This document shows, one piece after another, positions 25,755-34,670 of a stretch of DNA of 64,000 bases. Within the stretch, counting starts at the first letter, position 1; every line of letters starts with the position of its first letter. The DNA is from Amycolatopsis lurida. GTDB lineage: Bacteria; Actinomycetota; Actinomycetes; Mycobacteriales; Pseudonocardiaceae. A program made the position numbers and the translations under genes. The notes beneath the pieces were generated by a model. That model did not search any database and was not told the DNA's origin. It saw only the letters and a list, made by a program, of their open reading frames with translations. The stretch spans positions 1,116,001 to 1,180,000 of the forward strand of contig NZ_FNTA01000004.1 of assembly GCF_900105055.1 (NCBI RefSeq), read 5' to 3'.

Positions 25755-26609
25755 TCAAGCCGGTACGCCAACGCCTTCCAGCTTCTCGATCTCCGTCGCG
25801 GGATCGAAGCCGGCAGGCGGGAACTTCGGGTCCATCCCCTCGATCGTCTCGATCAGGAGCCGCGCGACCAGCCAGTTGCGGTACCACTTGCGATCGGCCG
25901 GGACGGCGTACCAGGGCGAGGCCGCCGTGGAGGTCTTGGCGAAGATGTCGGCGTAGGCCTTCTGGTAGTCGTTCCACTGGGCACGCGCGTCGAGGTCCGC
26001 GGGGTTGTACTTCCACCACTTCGCCGGATTCTCGAGCCTCGCCTTGAGGCGCTTCAGCTGCTCTTCCGGCGAGATGTCGAGGAAGACCTTCACGATCGTC
26101 GTGCCGGCGTCGGTCAGCTCCTGCTCGAACGCGTTGATCTCGGCGTAGCGCTTGCGCCATTCCGCCGCGGGTACCAGCTTCTGCACGCGCGGAACCAGGA
26201 TGTCCTCGTAGTGGGAGCGGTCGAAGACACCGATCTGCCCCGGCGCCGGGAGCTGTTTGCGGATCCGCCACAGGTAGTGGTGACGCCGCTCGGTCGCGGT
26301 CGGCTTCTTGAACCCGGCGTACCGCACGCCCATCGGGTTGACCAGGCCGAGCACGTGGCCGACGGTGCCACCCTTGCCGGAGGTGTCCATCCCCTGCAGG
26401 ACCAGCAGGACACTGCGGTTCCCCCCTCCGACGCCCTCCGCGTACAGCGCCTCCTGCAGCTCGGCGAGCCTGCCTCCTGCGTCGGCGAGGTCTTTGAGCC
26501 CCTTGGGCTTCTTGGTCGGCCCGATCGGGAACGAGCCGGGATGGTGCCGCTCGGTGCCCTTGCCGATCCTCAGCGTGTCCCGGACGGAGACGGTGTCCTT
26601 TTTCGCCAT
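25755..26609 (-). CDS. ppk2: Polyphosphate kinase 2 (PPK2) family protein
   Basis: A 284-residue PPK2. The Walker A region is LLVLQGMDTSGKGGTVGHVLG, the catalytic block IGVFDRSHYEDILVPRV, and the lid region RLKARLENPAKWWKYNPADLDAR. PPK2 enzymes transfer phosphate between polyphosphate and nucleotides, usually making NDP or NTP from polyphosphate. The ATG at 26609 is favoured because homology starts at MAKKDTVSVRDTLRIGKG; a longer frame adds only Arg-rich residues. It starts 155 bp from the divergent rocD. Confidence 0.9.
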   Translation of the reverse strand: MAKKDTVSVRDTLRIGKGTERHHPGSFPIGPTKKPKGLKDLADAGGRLAELQEALYAEGVGGGNRSVLLVLQGMDTSGKGGTVGHVLGLVNPMGVRYAGFKKPTATERRHHYLWRIRKQLPAPGQIGVFDRSHYEDILVPRVQKLVPAAEWRKRYAEINAFEQELTDAGTTIVKVFLDISPEEQLKRLKARLENPAKWWKYNPADLDARAQWNDYQKAYADIFAKTSTAASPWYAVPADRKWYRNWLVARLLIETIEGMDPKFPPAGFDPATEIEKLEGVGVPA

Positions 26610-26765
26610 CCGGCGACGATAACCGCGCTCCGGGCCCCGCGCCTCCGGTGATCGAGTACGCCGATGCACGATTTCGCCACCGGAAGGAGTCGATACGCAA
26701 TGAACAACGGGTCAAAGCAACGTTTCCCGGATGAAAGCAGCCGGATGGACATCTAACCTGAACGC

Positions 26766-27968
26766 ATGACGACCGCCGACTTCATCGCGCTCGACGAGCA
26801 GTGGAGCACGCACAACTACCACCCGCTCCCGGTGGTGATCGCCACCGCCGAAGGAGCCTCGGTCACCGACGTCGAGGGCAAGACCTACCTCGACTTCCTC
26901 TCCGGCTACTCCGCGCTGAACTTCGGGCACCGCCACCCCGGGCTCATCGCCGCCGCGATCGAGCAGTTCGGCCGGGTGACGCTGACCTCGCGCGCCTTCC
27001 ACCACGACCAGCTCGGGCTGTTCTGCAAGGAGCTCGCCGAGCTGACCGGCACCGAGATGACCCTGCCGATGAACTCCGGCGCGGAAGCCGTCGAGTCGGC
27101 GGTGAAGATCGCCAGGAAGTGGGCGTACCGGGTCAAGGGCGTCCCCGACGGGCAGGCGGAGATCGTCGTCGCCGGGTCCAATTTCCACGGCCGCACGACG
27201 ACCATCGTGTCCTTCTCCACCGACGAGACCGCGCGCGCCGACTTCGGCCCGTTCACGCCGGGCTTCGTCACCGTCAAGTACGGCGACGCCGAAGCGCTGC
27301 GCGACGCCATCACCGAGCGCACCGCCGCGATCCTGCTGGAGCCGGTGCAGGGCGAGGCCGGCGTGATCGTCCCGCCCGCCGGCTACTTCGCCGAGGCCCG
27401 GCGGCTGTGCGACGAGCACAACGTCCTGCTGATCGCCGACGAGATCCAGTCGGGTCTCGCGCGCACCGGCACCGTCCTCGCGCTCGACCACGAAGGCGTC
27501 CGCGCCGACGTCTACACCCTGGGCAAGGCGCTCGGCGGCGGGATCATGCCGGTGTCGGCCGTGGTCGGCGGCAAGGACGTGCTCGGGGTGCTGCGGCCGG
27601 GTGAACACGGCTCCACCTTCGGCGGGAACCCGGTCGCCTGCGCGATCGGGCGGGCCGTGGTCGGGCTGCTGAAGACCGGAGAGTTCCAGGAGCGCTCGCG
27701 AGAACTGGGCGCTCACCTGCACTCCCGGCTCGGCGAACTGGTCGGGAACGGGCTCGCCGAGGTCCGCGGACGCGGGCTCTGGGCGGGGATCGACATCGCG
27801 CCCGGCGGGCCGACCGGCCGGGAGGCGTCCACCGCCCTGGCCGAACGCGGCGTCCTGTGCAAGGAGACCCACGACCACACGCTGCGGATCGCGCCGCCGC
27901 TGGTGATCAGCCGCGAGGAGCTCGACCGCGGTATCGACGCCATCACGGAGGTCGTCAAGACCCGGTGA
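26766..27968 (+). CDS. rocD: Ornithine--oxo-acid aminotransferase
   Basis: A 400-residue class III PLP aminotransferase. Visible are GKTYLDFLSGYSALNFGHRHP, MNSGAEAVESAVKIARKW, VAGSNFHGRTTT, LLIADEIQSGLARTG and the PLP lysine in YTLGKALGGGIMPVSAV, with EHGSTFGGNPVA near the C-terminus. The first and last blocks are typical of ornithine aminotransferase, which converts ornithine to glutamate semialdehyde. That product enters the proline/glutamate route encoded at 39.8-42.4 kb. It is monocistronic, or followed by the DUF2252 gene 31 bp downstream. Confidence 0.93.
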   Translation: MTTADFIALDEQWSTHNYHPLPVVIATAEGASVTDVEGKTYLDFLSGYSALNFGHRHPGLIAAAIEQFGRVTLTSRAFHHDQLGLFCKELAELTGTEMTLPMNSGAEAVESAVKIARKWAYRVKGVPDGQAEIVVAGSNFHGRTTTIVSFSTDETARADFGPFTPGFVTVKYGDAEALRDAITERTAAILLEPVQGEAGVIVPPAGYFAEARRLCDEHNVLLIADEIQSGLARTGTVLALDHEGVRADVYTLGKALGGGIMPVSAVVGGKDVLGVLRPGEHGSTFGGNPVACAIGRAVVGLLKTGEFQERSRELGAHLHSRLGELVGNGLAEVRGRGLWAGIDIAPGGPTGREASTALAERGVLCKETHDHTLRIAPPLVISREELDRGIDAITEVVKTR

Positions 27969-27999
27969 ACCTTTCGGACGGGCTGTACGTTGCCTGTCC

Positions 28000-29361
28000 A
28001 TGGGAGACGAGCGGGAGTGGGTGGAGCGGCCGCTGGTGGGCACCGAGTCGGTGTCGCCGGAGGACTGGTTCGCGAGGGGTAAGGCACTGCGGGACGAGGC
28101 ACCCTCGTCCGCGCACGACCTCGCGGCGGCGGGCGAGGGACGGCCCGGCGTGGCGGAGTTCTTCGCGCGCACCAACGAAGGCCGCCTGCCGGAACTGGTG
28201 GAACTGCGACGCGAGCGCATGCTCGCGTCGCCGTTCACCTTCTACCGCGGTGCCGCCGGGCTGATGGCCGCCGATCTGGCGGGTTCGCCGTCGTCCGGGC
28301 TGACCGCGCAGCTCTGCGGCGACGCGCACGCCGCCAACTTCGGGCTGTACGGCACGCCCGAAGGCCAGATCGTCATGGACATCAACGACTTCGACGAATC
28401 CGTGCCGGGCCCGTGGGAGTGGGACCTCAAACGGCTCGCGGCGAGTCTCGTCCTCGCCGGGCGCGAGGGCGGTATCGGGGAAGCGGGCTGCCGGGAAGCC
28501 GCCGAAGACGCGGTGAAGTCGTACCGGCGCACCATCCGGGGACTGGCGGAGCTGCCGTTCCTCCGGTCGTGGAACGCGCTGCCGGACGCGTCGGTGCTGA
28601 GCAAGGTCAAGGCGCACGACCTGATCGACGATTTCGAGGAAGCGGCGGAGAAGGCGCGGAAGAACACCAGCGCCAAGGTCACCGCGAAGTGGACCAGGCG
28701 GATCGACGACCACGAGACCGGCCTCGAACGGCACCGGTTCGTCGAGGACCCACCGGTGCTCACGCACGTCGACGACGCGACCGCCGAAGCCGTCGTGACC
28801 GGTCTGGTGTCCTATGTGGACACACTGCGCGAGTCGCGGCGGACGCTGATCTCGCGGTACCGGGTGTCCGATGTGGCCTTCCGGGTGGTCGGCACCGGCA
28901 GTGTCGGGCTGCGCAGCTACGTGGCGCTGCTGCACGGGAACTCCGGCGAAGACCTCGTCCTGCAAGTGAAACAGGCCATCCCGTCGGCGCTCGCGCCGTT
29001 CCTCGGCCTGCCCGCCCCGGAGCACGAGGGGCGGCGGATCGTCGAGGGCGCACGGCTCGTACAGGCCGAGACGGACATCCTGCTCGGCTGGACGACCATC
29101 GACGGCGTGCCGTACATCGTGCGGCAGTTCCGGAACCTCAAGGGCGACATCGATCCGGCGGAGCTGAAGAAGGACCATCTCGACGACTACGGCCGTCTGG
29201 CGGGCGCGTTGCTCGCACGGGCGCACGCGCGGTCACTGCATCCGCGGATGCTGGCGGGCTACTTCGAGGACGACGAAGACCTCGACGAGGCCATCGGGGC
29301 CTACGCGATGCGCTACGCGGATCAAACCGAAGAGGACTTCGCCGCCTTCGCCGCCCTCTGA
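28000..29361 (+). CDS. DUF2252 domain-containing protein
   Basis: A 453-residue cytoplasmic protein covering the whole DUF2252 domain. Characteristic blocks are PFTFYRGAAGLMAADLA, QLCGDAHAANFGLYGTPEGQIVMDINDFDES and WEWDLKRLAASLVLAGR. The GDAH...DINDFD arrangement resembles the catalytic loop and metal Asp of APH/protein-kinase-like folds, so kinase activity is plausible but unproven. It starts 31 bp after rocD on the same strand and ends just before two hairpins that should stop transcription. Confidence 0.88.
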   Translation: MGDEREWVERPLVGTESVSPEDWFARGKALRDEAPSSAHDLAAAGEGRPGVAEFFARTNEGRLPELVELRRERMLASPFTFYRGAAGLMAADLAGSPSSGLTAQLCGDAHAANFGLYGTPEGQIVMDINDFDESVPGPWEWDLKRLAASLVLAGREGGIGEAGCREAAEDAVKSYRRTIRGLAELPFLRSWNALPDASVLSKVKAHDLIDDFEEAAEKARKNTSAKVTAKWTRRIDDHETGLERHRFVEDPPVLTHVDDATAEAVVTGLVSYVDTLRESRRTLISRYRVSDVAFRVVGTGSVGLRSYVALLHGNSGEDLVLQVKQAIPSALAPFLGLPAPEHEGRRIVEGARLVQAETDILLGWTTIDGVPYIVRQFRNLKGDIDPAELKKDHLDDYGRLAGALLARAHARSLHPRMLAGYFEDDEDLDEAIGAYAMRYADQTEEDFAAFAAL

Positions 29362-29366
29362 CCCCG

Positions 29367-29390
29367 CCGCGATTAGTCACCTACTTGCGG
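29367..29390. terminator. TTAGTC..CTA-family hairpin (copy A)
   Basis: Arms CCGCGA and TTGCGG (one mismatch) enclose the core TTAGTCACCTAC, in which TAG and CTA also pair. It begins 6 bp after the DUF2252 stop and lies between convergent genes. The 18 bases TTAGTCACCTACTTGCGG are identical to the copy at 54983-55006. Confidence 0.65.
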
Positions 29391-29405
29391 CGGTGCGGAG
29401 CCCAT

Positions 29406-29427
29406 CGCATTCAGTCCGCTAGATGCG
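29406..29427. terminator. TTAGTC..CTA-family hairpin (copy B)
   Basis: CGCAT...ATGCG ends with the imperfect core TCAGTCCGCTAG between them. It is similar in layout to the perfect palindrome at 6445-6466 and sits 15 bp after copy A. It is probably the terminator element for the converging D-amino-acid oxidase gene. Confidence 0.55.
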
Positions 29428-29435
29428 GTAGGGCC

Positions 29436-30311
29436 TCACACCAGGGCCAGGACGTCGTCCGCGCAGCCCCACGCCACCGTGATCCCCGCGCCCCCGTGCC
29501 CGTAGCAGTGCACGACCCGGCCGTCCCGGTCCAGCCGCACCTCGGGCCGGAACGGCCGCAGGCCCACCTTCGCCCCCAGCACGGGCGCGTCGGCCAGCGC
29601 GGGCACGAGTTCCCGGCACCGCCGGACGATGTCGGCGGTCACCCCGGGGTCCGGTTCGACGGAGTCGCGCCCGGGTTCCTGCGTGCCGCCGCAGACGACG
29701 TGCCGTCCGTGCGGGATCACGTGCCGCAGCACCGGGGTGGCCCCGTCGACGATCCATTCGGTCAGCCCCGGGTCGGCGAGATGGACGACCTGGCCGCCGA
29801 CCGGCACCACGGTGCCGTCCCCCGCGAGCCGCCCGCCGCCGAGCCCGGCGGCGTTCACCACGAGGTCCGCGTCGAGGTCGTCCAGCCGCGAGACGGTGCG
29901 GTGTTCGGTGCGCGCCCCCAGCGCGGCGACCTGTCCGGCGAGCCAGGTGAGGTACACGGGCGTGTCGACCAGTGCGGTCGTGAAGGTGAGCCGTCCGGGT
30001 TCGTGGTCGAGGTCGGGCATCGACAACGCCCACGAAGGCAGCGGTGCCTCGCGCGGCACGAGGTACGTTCCCCGGACCATGCGGACCCCTGGCGCGCCGA
30101 GGCCGCGGTATTCCTCGACGCTCGTCGCGGTCCAGCGGTCGACCCGGTCGGAGTTCGCCGCCAGCGGCGGGAAGAGCACACCACCGGCGACCGCCGAGGT
30201 CGTCTCCCCCGGCCCGGCGTCGGTGACCACCGTGACGTCGTGCCCGGCCCCGGCCAGCCGGTGTGCGCAGCTGAGCCCGATCACGCCGCCACCGACCACA
30301 CTGATCCGCAT
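29436..30311 (-). CDS. D-amino-acid oxidase (FAD-dependent)
   Basis: A 291-residue DAAO-family flavoenzyme. It has an N-terminal FAD motif VVGGGVIGLSCAHRLAGAGH, a substrate-domain block GLRPFRPEVRLDRD, and the DAAO signature VVHCYGHGGAGITVAWGCADDV near the C-terminus. DAAO oxidises D-amino acids to oxo acids with release of ammonia and H2O2. The C-terminal SKL-like tail of eukaryotic enzymes is absent, as expected. I use the ATG at 30311, where the Rossmann strand begins; the open frame extends further with no similarity. Confidence 0.87.
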   Translation of the reverse strand: MRISVVGGGVIGLSCAHRLAGAGHDVTVVTDAGPGETTSAVAGGVLFPPLAANSDRVDRWTATSVEEYRGLGAPGVRMVRGTYLVPREAPLPSWALSMPDLDHEPGRLTFTTALVDTPVYLTWLAGQVAALGARTEHRTVSRLDDLDADLVVNAAGLGGGRLAGDGTVVPVGGQVVHLADPGLTEWIVDGATPVLRHVIPHGRHVVCGGTQEPGRDSVEPDPGVTADIVRRCRELVPALADAPVLGAKVGLRPFRPEVRLDRDGRVVHCYGHGGAGITVAWGCADDVLALV

Positions 30312-30381
30312 CGAAAGCCCCCTTCGTCCTCGCGAGCCGTCCATGCATGGTGACTGATCACCCGTCACGTAATCTCGCCGG

Positions 30382-30990
30382 ATGAGTGGAAGAGGGCCGT
30401 CCGGGCCGGTCGCGGTGACCTGCGCCGCGATCATGGTCGTCCTCGGTTTGCTGGTCTCCGGCGAGGGCCCTTCCGTTCCCGACGAGGTGGCCGTCCGGTG
30501 GGTGGAGCGCACCTTCGGCGGCGACACCGGCCTTCTCGAGCTGCTGGTGCTGCCGACCGAGGCCTACGTCCTGATCCCGGTCGCGGTCCTCGCCGCCGTC
30601 CTCTGCCTGATCGGACGGCGCAGGCCCGAAGCGGCGCTGATCATCGTCGGCCCGCTCATCGCGATCCTCGCGAACACCTGGGTGCTCAAACCGCTCTTCG
30701 GCCGCTGGAAGTACACCTACCTCGCCTACCCGAGCGGGCACACCGTCGCGCTGGTCGCCGTGCTGACGGTGCTCGTCCTGCTCGCCCGCCCCGGCGTCGC
30801 GACGGCGGTCATCTCGGCGGTGGGCGCCGTGGTGCTCTGCGGAGTCACGATCGGCATGCTCGGCCTCGGCTACCACTACCTCACCGACGTCGTGGGCGGC
30901 GCGCTGTTCGCCGTCGCGACCGTGTGCGCGACGTGGGTGCTGCTCAGCTGGGCTGCACGGCGTCGCGCGCCAGTGCCGTCAGACGGCTGA
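30382..30990 (+). CDS. PAP2-family membrane phosphatase
   Basis: A 202-residue protein with about six membrane helices. The PAP2 active-site motifs are LKPLFGRWKY (K-x6-R type), YPSGHT and GYHYLTDVVGG (SRxxxxxHxxxD-like). These enzymes dephosphorylate lipid phosphates such as undecaprenyl pyrophosphate or phosphatidic acid at the outer membrane face. Its 3' end overlaps the convergent zapE gene by 47 bp. Confidence 0.86.
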   Translation: MSGRGPSGPVAVTCAAIMVVLGLLVSGEGPSVPDEVAVRWVERTFGGDTGLLELLVLPTEAYVLIPVAVLAAVLCLIGRRRPEAALIIVGPLIAILANTWVLKPLFGRWKYTYLAYPSGHTVALVAVLTVLVLLARPGVATAVISAVGAVVLCGVTIGMLGLGYHYLTDVVGGALFAVATVCATWVLLSWAARRRAPVPSDG

Positions 30991-31978
30991 CGGCGCGCAG
31001 GTACTTCTTGCGGTAGCCGCCGTTCACCATCTCCTCGGTGAACAGCTCCGGCACCGGCTCGCCCGAGACCACCAGCGGGATCGCGCGGTCGTAGAGCCGG
31101 TCGGCGAAGGCGACCATCCGCAGTCCGACGTTCTGGTCGGGCACCGGGTGGATGCCGCGCAGGTGCACCCGGGTCACGCCGTCGAGAAGCCTGCCGTAGC
31201 GCGAAGGATGCAGGCCGCCCAGGTGTTCGCACAACGCGTCGAAATCGTCCACGGTGGACTCGGGATGCGTGGCGGCGGAGGCTTCCAGCTCCTCGGGGCT
31301 CGCGGGCGGCGGCGCGTCCGGCAGGCCGCGGTGGCGGTAGTCCGGGCCGTCGACGCGGCAGACGCCGAACCGGGCGGACAGCGACTGGATCTCGCGCAGG
31401 AAGTCCGCGGCGGCGAACCTGCCTTCGCCGAGTTTGTCCGGCAGTGTGTTGGACGTCGCCGCCACGAACACCCCAGCCGAGATCAGCTCCTGCAGCAGCC
31501 GCGTGACGAGCATGGTGTCACCGGGGTCGTCGAGTTCGAACTCGTCGATCGCCAGGAACCGGTGTTCGGACAGCCGCCGCACCGCCTCGGCGAAACCCAG
31601 CGCGCCGACGAGATGGGTCAGCTCCACGAACGTCCCGTACGCCTTGGGCGACGGCGTCTCGTGCCAGGTCGAGGCGAGCAGGTGGGTCTTGCCGACGCCG
31701 AATCCGCCGTCGAGATAAAGCCCCATCGGCCCGGACGGCGCCTCGTCTCCCCCGCCGAAGAACGCGCGCAGCTTCGACTTCGGCTTCCGCCGCGACGCTT
31801 CCGCCACGCGCTTCGCGAACGCGCCACACGTGACGACGGCTTCGGCCTGGCTCGGCTCGTCCGGGTTGGGCACGTACGTGGAGAACCGGACCGCGTCGAA
31901 CCTCGGCGGCGGGACGAGCGCGGTGATCAGCTCGTCGGCGGACAGCTCCGGACGGCGATCGATCAGGCGGGCGGGCAT
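30944..31978 (-). CDS. zapE: Cell division protein ZapE (AFG1-like ATPase)
   Basis: A 344-residue P-loop ATPase. Walker A GGFGVGKTH is at 91-99, Walker B RFLAIDEFELDDPGD follows, and sensor segment VFVAATSNTLPDKL is clear; AFFGGGDEAPSGPMGLYLDG leads into the P-loop as in ZapE/AFG1. In E. coli ZapE modulates Z-ring stability; the actinobacterial role is not well defined. The ATG at 31978 is chosen over the longer frame, since MPARLIDRRPELSADEL is the conserved start. It is divergent from the pyrimidine reductase gene with 98 bp between. Confidence 0.88.
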   Translation of the reverse strand: MPARLIDRRPELSADELITALVPPPRFDAVRFSTYVPNPDEPSQAEAVVTCGAFAKRVAEASRRKPKSKLRAFFGGGDEAPSGPMGLYLDGGFGVGKTHLLASTWHETPSPKAYGTFVELTHLVGALGFAEAVRRLSEHRFLAIDEFELDDPGDTMLVTRLLQELISAGVFVAATSNTLPDKLGEGRFAAADFLREIQSLSARFGVCRVDGPDYRHRGLPDAPPPASPEELEASAATHPESTVDDFDALCEHLGGLHPSRYGRLLDGVTRVHLRGIHPVPDQNVGLRMVAFADRLYDRAIPLVVSGEPVPELFTEEMVNGGYRKKYLRAVSRLTALARDAVQPS

Positions 31979-32076
31979 TCGCCGAGCGTAACGGCACCGG
32001 CGTGACGGGTTCACCCTCCCTGACCGGGCGTATCCCCCGCTCAGCGGTGCCATCGGGCGCGTGTTGGGATGTCGGT

Positions 32077-32823
32077 GTGCAGCTTCTGTGGCCAACGACA
32101 CCGGCGGAACCCGTCTCCGACGCCGACCTCGAACGGCTCTACGGGTATCCGGAAGACCTGAACCGTCCCTGGGTCCAGGTCAACTTCGTCAGCTCCGCGG
32201 ACGGCGCGGCGGCGGTGGACGAGCTGTCCGAGGGCCTTTCGCACCCCGCCGACAAGCGGATCTTCGTGCTGGGCCGGCTGCTCTCCGACGTGATCCTGGT
32301 CGGCGCGGGTACGGCGCGCGCCGAGGGCTATCGCGGCGCGCGCGTCTCTCCCGAACGCGCCGGCCGCCGGGCCGCGCTCGGACTTTCCGAGGTCCCGCCG
32401 ATCGCGGTGGTGACCCGTTCCGGTGAACTCGACCCCGAGGGCCCGTTGTTCACCGACACCAAGGTCCCGCCGATCGTCATCACCACCGAGCAGGCGCCGC
32501 GCGCCGAGCTGGAGCGCGCGGGCGCCGACGTGCTCGTCGCGGGGACCACCGACGTCGACCTCCGCCGGGCGCTCGCGCTGCTGGACGAGCGCGGCCTGCG
32601 CCGTGTCGACTGCGAGGGCGGGCCGGCGCTGTTCGCCGACCTGATCGCCGCCGACCTCGTCGACCAGCTGTGCCTCACCGTCGCCCCGCTGCTGGCGGGA
32701 GCGGGCGAGAGCCGGATCGTCCGAGGCCGTCCTGCCCCGGAACCGCGGCGGATGGATCTCGCGTCCGTGCTCGTCGAAGACGGCTTCACCATGCTGCGCT
32801 ATCGCCGACGGGAGGGCGGGTGA
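32077..32823 (+). CDS. Pyrimidine reductase-family protein (RibD C-terminal domain)
   Basis: A 248-residue RibD_C/dihydrofolate-reductase-like protein. It has no deaminase domain. Typical segments: PWVQVNFVSSADGAAAVDELSEGLS, LLSDVILVGAGTARAEGYRG and CEGGPALFADLIAADLVDQLCLTVAPLL. It is like mycobacterial Rv2671, a reductase of pyrimidine or related intermediates. The GTG at 32077 fits the conserved VQLLWP start. It overlaps the sigma-factor start by 4 bases (GTGA). Confidence 0.85.
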   Translation: MQLLWPTTPAEPVSDADLERLYGYPEDLNRPWVQVNFVSSADGAAAVDELSEGLSHPADKRIFVLGRLLSDVILVGAGTARAEGYRGARVSPERAGRRAALGLSEVPPIAVVTRSGELDPEGPLFTDTKVPPIVITTEQAPRAELERAGADVLVAGTTDVDLRRALALLDERGLRRVDCEGGPALFADLIAADLVDQLCLTVAPLLAGAGESRIVRGRPAPEPRRMDLASVLVEDGFTMLRYRRREGG

Positions 32824-33377
32824 GCGAGGCCGCGCCGGTTCCCGACGAGGAACTGGTGGCCAGGGCCGCCGCCGGAGACCACGGTGCGTTCGACACCTTG
32901 GTCCGGCGGCACACGGCCAGGATGTACCGGGTGGCGCTGCGGATCACCGGCAGCTCGTCCGAGGCCGAGGACGTCGTCCAGGAGGCCTGGCTCTCCGCGT
33001 GGCGGGCGCTGCCCGGTTTCCGCTTCGAAGCGGCGGTGTCGACCTGGCTCTACCGGGTGACGACGAACGGCGCGCTCGGCGTGGTCCGGCGCCGCAAACC
33101 GACCGTCCCCCTCGACGAGGGCGACGCGGGTGTCGTGCCTGGTCCGGAGGGTCACGTGGAGAGCGCCGAGCGGGTCGGCACGGTGCTGCGCGCGATCGCC
33201 GAACTGGACGTCGGCCAGCGGATCCCGCTGATTCTGCGAGAATTCGAAGGGTTGACCTACGACGAGGTGGCCGAGGTGCTCGAAGTCAGCGTGCCCGCTC
33301 TGCGTGCCAGGCTGCACCGCGCGAGGGTGGCGCTGCTGGCGAAACTCGGCGACAACTTCCGACCCGGGGAACGGTGA
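32820..33377 (+). CDS. ECF-type RNA polymerase sigma factor
   Basis: A 185-residue sigma-70 family protein. Region 2 spans about residues 11-85 (FDTLVRRHTARMYRVALRITGSSSEAEDVVQEAWLSAW), and region 4 about 118-175 (IPLILREFEGLTYDEVAEVLEVSVPALRARLHRAR). It has no region 3. It overlaps both the reductase gene before it and the Asp23-like gene after it (TGATG). Its product probably directs the following envelope-stress genes, and the next gene may encode its regulator. Confidence 0.92.
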   Translation: MSEAAPVPDEELVARAAAGDHGAFDTLVRRHTARMYRVALRITGSSSEAEDVVQEAWLSAWRALPGFRFEAAVSTWLYRVTTNGALGVVRRRKPTVPLDEGDAGVVPGPEGHVESAERVGTVLRAIAELDVGQRIPLILREFEGLTYDEVAEVLEVSVPALRARLHRARVALLAKLGDNFRPGER

Positions 33378-33802
33378 TGAGCGAGGATCCGCGCGACGAC
33401 CCCCGGTGGCAGCAGGTGCGCGCCGCCGCGAGCCGTCCGGTGCCGACGCCGCCGGGACTCGTCGAACGGGTGCTCCGCTCGGTCGGCGGCGTCCGCGGCA
33501 GGCACACCACCGCCCCGCTCGACCTGCCCTCGTCGGGCGGCAAGACCCAGGTTTCGGAGCGGGCGCTGGTGCTGATGACCAGGAACCTCGCCGCCGAGAT
33601 CGGCCGCGAGCTCGGCGGGGTGCACGTCGCGGCCGTCGCGCTCGAAGAGGACGTGCTCCAGGTGCTGGTGACGATCCGGTTCGGTGTCGAAGCGGCCGTC
33701 GCGGACCTGCTGCGCCACCGGGTCAGCGCGGCCTTGACCGGTCAGCTCGGCTCCGCCCCGCCCGCCGTCAACGTCCACGTCGTCGACGTCCATCCGGACT
33801 GA
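33377..33802 (+). CDS. Asp23-like protein with anti-sigma-like N-terminus
   Basis: A 141-residue protein coupled to the sigma factor by a one-base overlap. The N-terminal 40 residues (DDPRWQQVRAAASRPVPTPPGLVERVLRSVGG) resemble anti-sigma N-termini. The rest (VSERALVLMTRNLAAEIGREL, then VHVAAVALEEDVLQVLVTIRFGVEAAVADLLRHRV) looks like an Asp23/Gls24 domain. It has no membrane helix and no zinc-binding HxxxCxxC. Whether it restrains the sigma factor is an inference from position. Confidence 0.6.
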   Translation: MSEDPRDDPRWQQVRAAASRPVPTPPGLVERVLRSVGGVRGRHTTAPLDLPSSGGKTQVSERALVLMTRNLAAEIGRELGGVHVAAVALEEDVLQVLVTIRFGVEAAVADLLRHRVSAALTGQLGSAPPAVNVHVVDVHPD

Positions 33803-34044
33803 TCCGCGGCAAGGTCCCGAGGTGTGAAGGGGACTTTCCCCGCATGCGATGTGGGGAAAGTCCCCTTCACCTCCCCGCCTGGGACGCGACCTGGCCCGGC
33901 CATCCGGACTGATCCCGGAACTGATTACCCCATCCGGGGGACATCGCGTGACGGCTCGGCATGCGCGCGGGTCCTGGTCGGTGAGAGCGTAGGGATCGTC
34001 GCGCGCGCAGGTCGCGCGGCACCGGCCGAGAAGGAGCGAACTTC
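33803..34044. other. Intergenic region with hairpin repeat before the Asp23 genes
   Basis: The 242 bp between the two halves of the stress cluster hold one long hairpin (33824-33870). Downstream is a stretch with repeated GCGCGC runs, and a GAGAAGGAGC ribosome site just before the ATG at 34045. A promoter for the Asp23 genes probably lies here; I cannot place -35/-10 boxes with confidence. Confidence 0.5.
33824..33870. repeat. GTGAAGG-family hairpin 3
   Basis: An 18-bp perfect stem (GTGAAGGGGACTTTCCCC with GGGGAAAGTCCCCTTCAC), extended by a G-U and two more pairs; the loop is TGCGA. The CGCATGCGATG inner segment recurs in the element at 38906. It begins 21 bp after the stop of the Asp23-like gene. 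Confidence 0.8.
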
Positions 34045-34494
34045 ATGGCGCAGCCGAGCGCGAGCAGGCCCGACACCCCCGTGGCGGGGGCGTCCCTCAA
34101 CGAGGAAGGAGCCGCCGGCAAGACCACGATCTCGTCGGTGGTGGTGCAGAAGGTGGCGGGTCTCGCCACCCGCGAGGTGACCGGGATCCACGCGCTGGGC
34201 GGTGGGGTGTCCCGTGCCTTCGGTGCGATCCGCGAGCGCATCCCCGGTTCCGGCACGGTCACCACGTCCGGGGTGTCGGTCGAGGTCGGCGAGAAGCAGG
34301 CGGCCATCGACCTCGACGTGGTCGTCGAGTACGGCGCCCGCATCGTCGACGTCGCGCGGGCGGTGCGCCGCAACGTGATCGGGCAGGTCGAGCAGATCAC
34401 CGGCCTCGAGGTGATCGAAGTCAACATCGCGGTCAACGACATCCACCTGCCCGACGAGAACGGCGGCGAGACCGAGACCTCGCGGGTCGAGTGA
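34045..34494 (+). CDS. Asp23/Gls24 family envelope stress protein
   Basis: A 149-residue protein with a complete Asp23 domain: KTTISSVVVQKVAGLATREVTGIHALGG, then VSVEVGEKQAAIDLDVVVEYGARIVDVARAVRRNVIGQVEQITGLEVIEVNIAVNDIH. Asp23 proteins are abundant cytoplasmic proteins tethered to the membrane by AmaP, and respond to alkaline or cell-wall stress. A GAGAAGGAGC ribosome site precedes the ATG. Its stop overlaps the next small membrane gene by one base. Confidence 0.9.
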   Translation: MAQPSASRPDTPVAGASLNEEGAAGKTTISSVVVQKVAGLATREVTGIHALGGGVSRAFGAIRERIPGSGTVTTSGVSVEVGEKQAAIDLDVVVEYGARIVDVARAVRRNVIGQVEQITGLEVIEVNIAVNDIHLPDENGGETETSRVE

Positions 34495-34670
34495 TGAACG
34501 GGACCCAGACCGGCCTCCTCGCCGGCCTCATCCTCGGCCTCGCCGCGACCCAGGGCTTCACCGCGTTCCTGGTGACGCTGGCCGTCGGCGTCATCGGCCT
34601 CGTCCTCGGCCGCGTGCTCGACGGCGAACTCGACCTCGGCGACCTGTTCGGCCGGGGCCGCGACAAATGA
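34494..34670 (+). CDS. Small membrane protein (DUF2273-like), 58 residues
   Basis: A 58-residue protein with two hydrophobic segments (TGLLAGLILGLAATQGFTAFL and LAVGVIGLVLGRVL) and an acidic/basic tail ending GDLFGRGRDK. DUF2273-type small membrane proteins commonly sit in Asp23/AmaP operons. It overlaps its neighbours on both sides (TGATG at the start, ATGA at the end), so it is clearly translated as part of this operon. Role unknown. Confidence 0.75.
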   Translation: MNGTQTGLLAGLILGLAATQGFTAFLVTLAVGVIGLVLGRVLDGELDLGDLFGRGRDK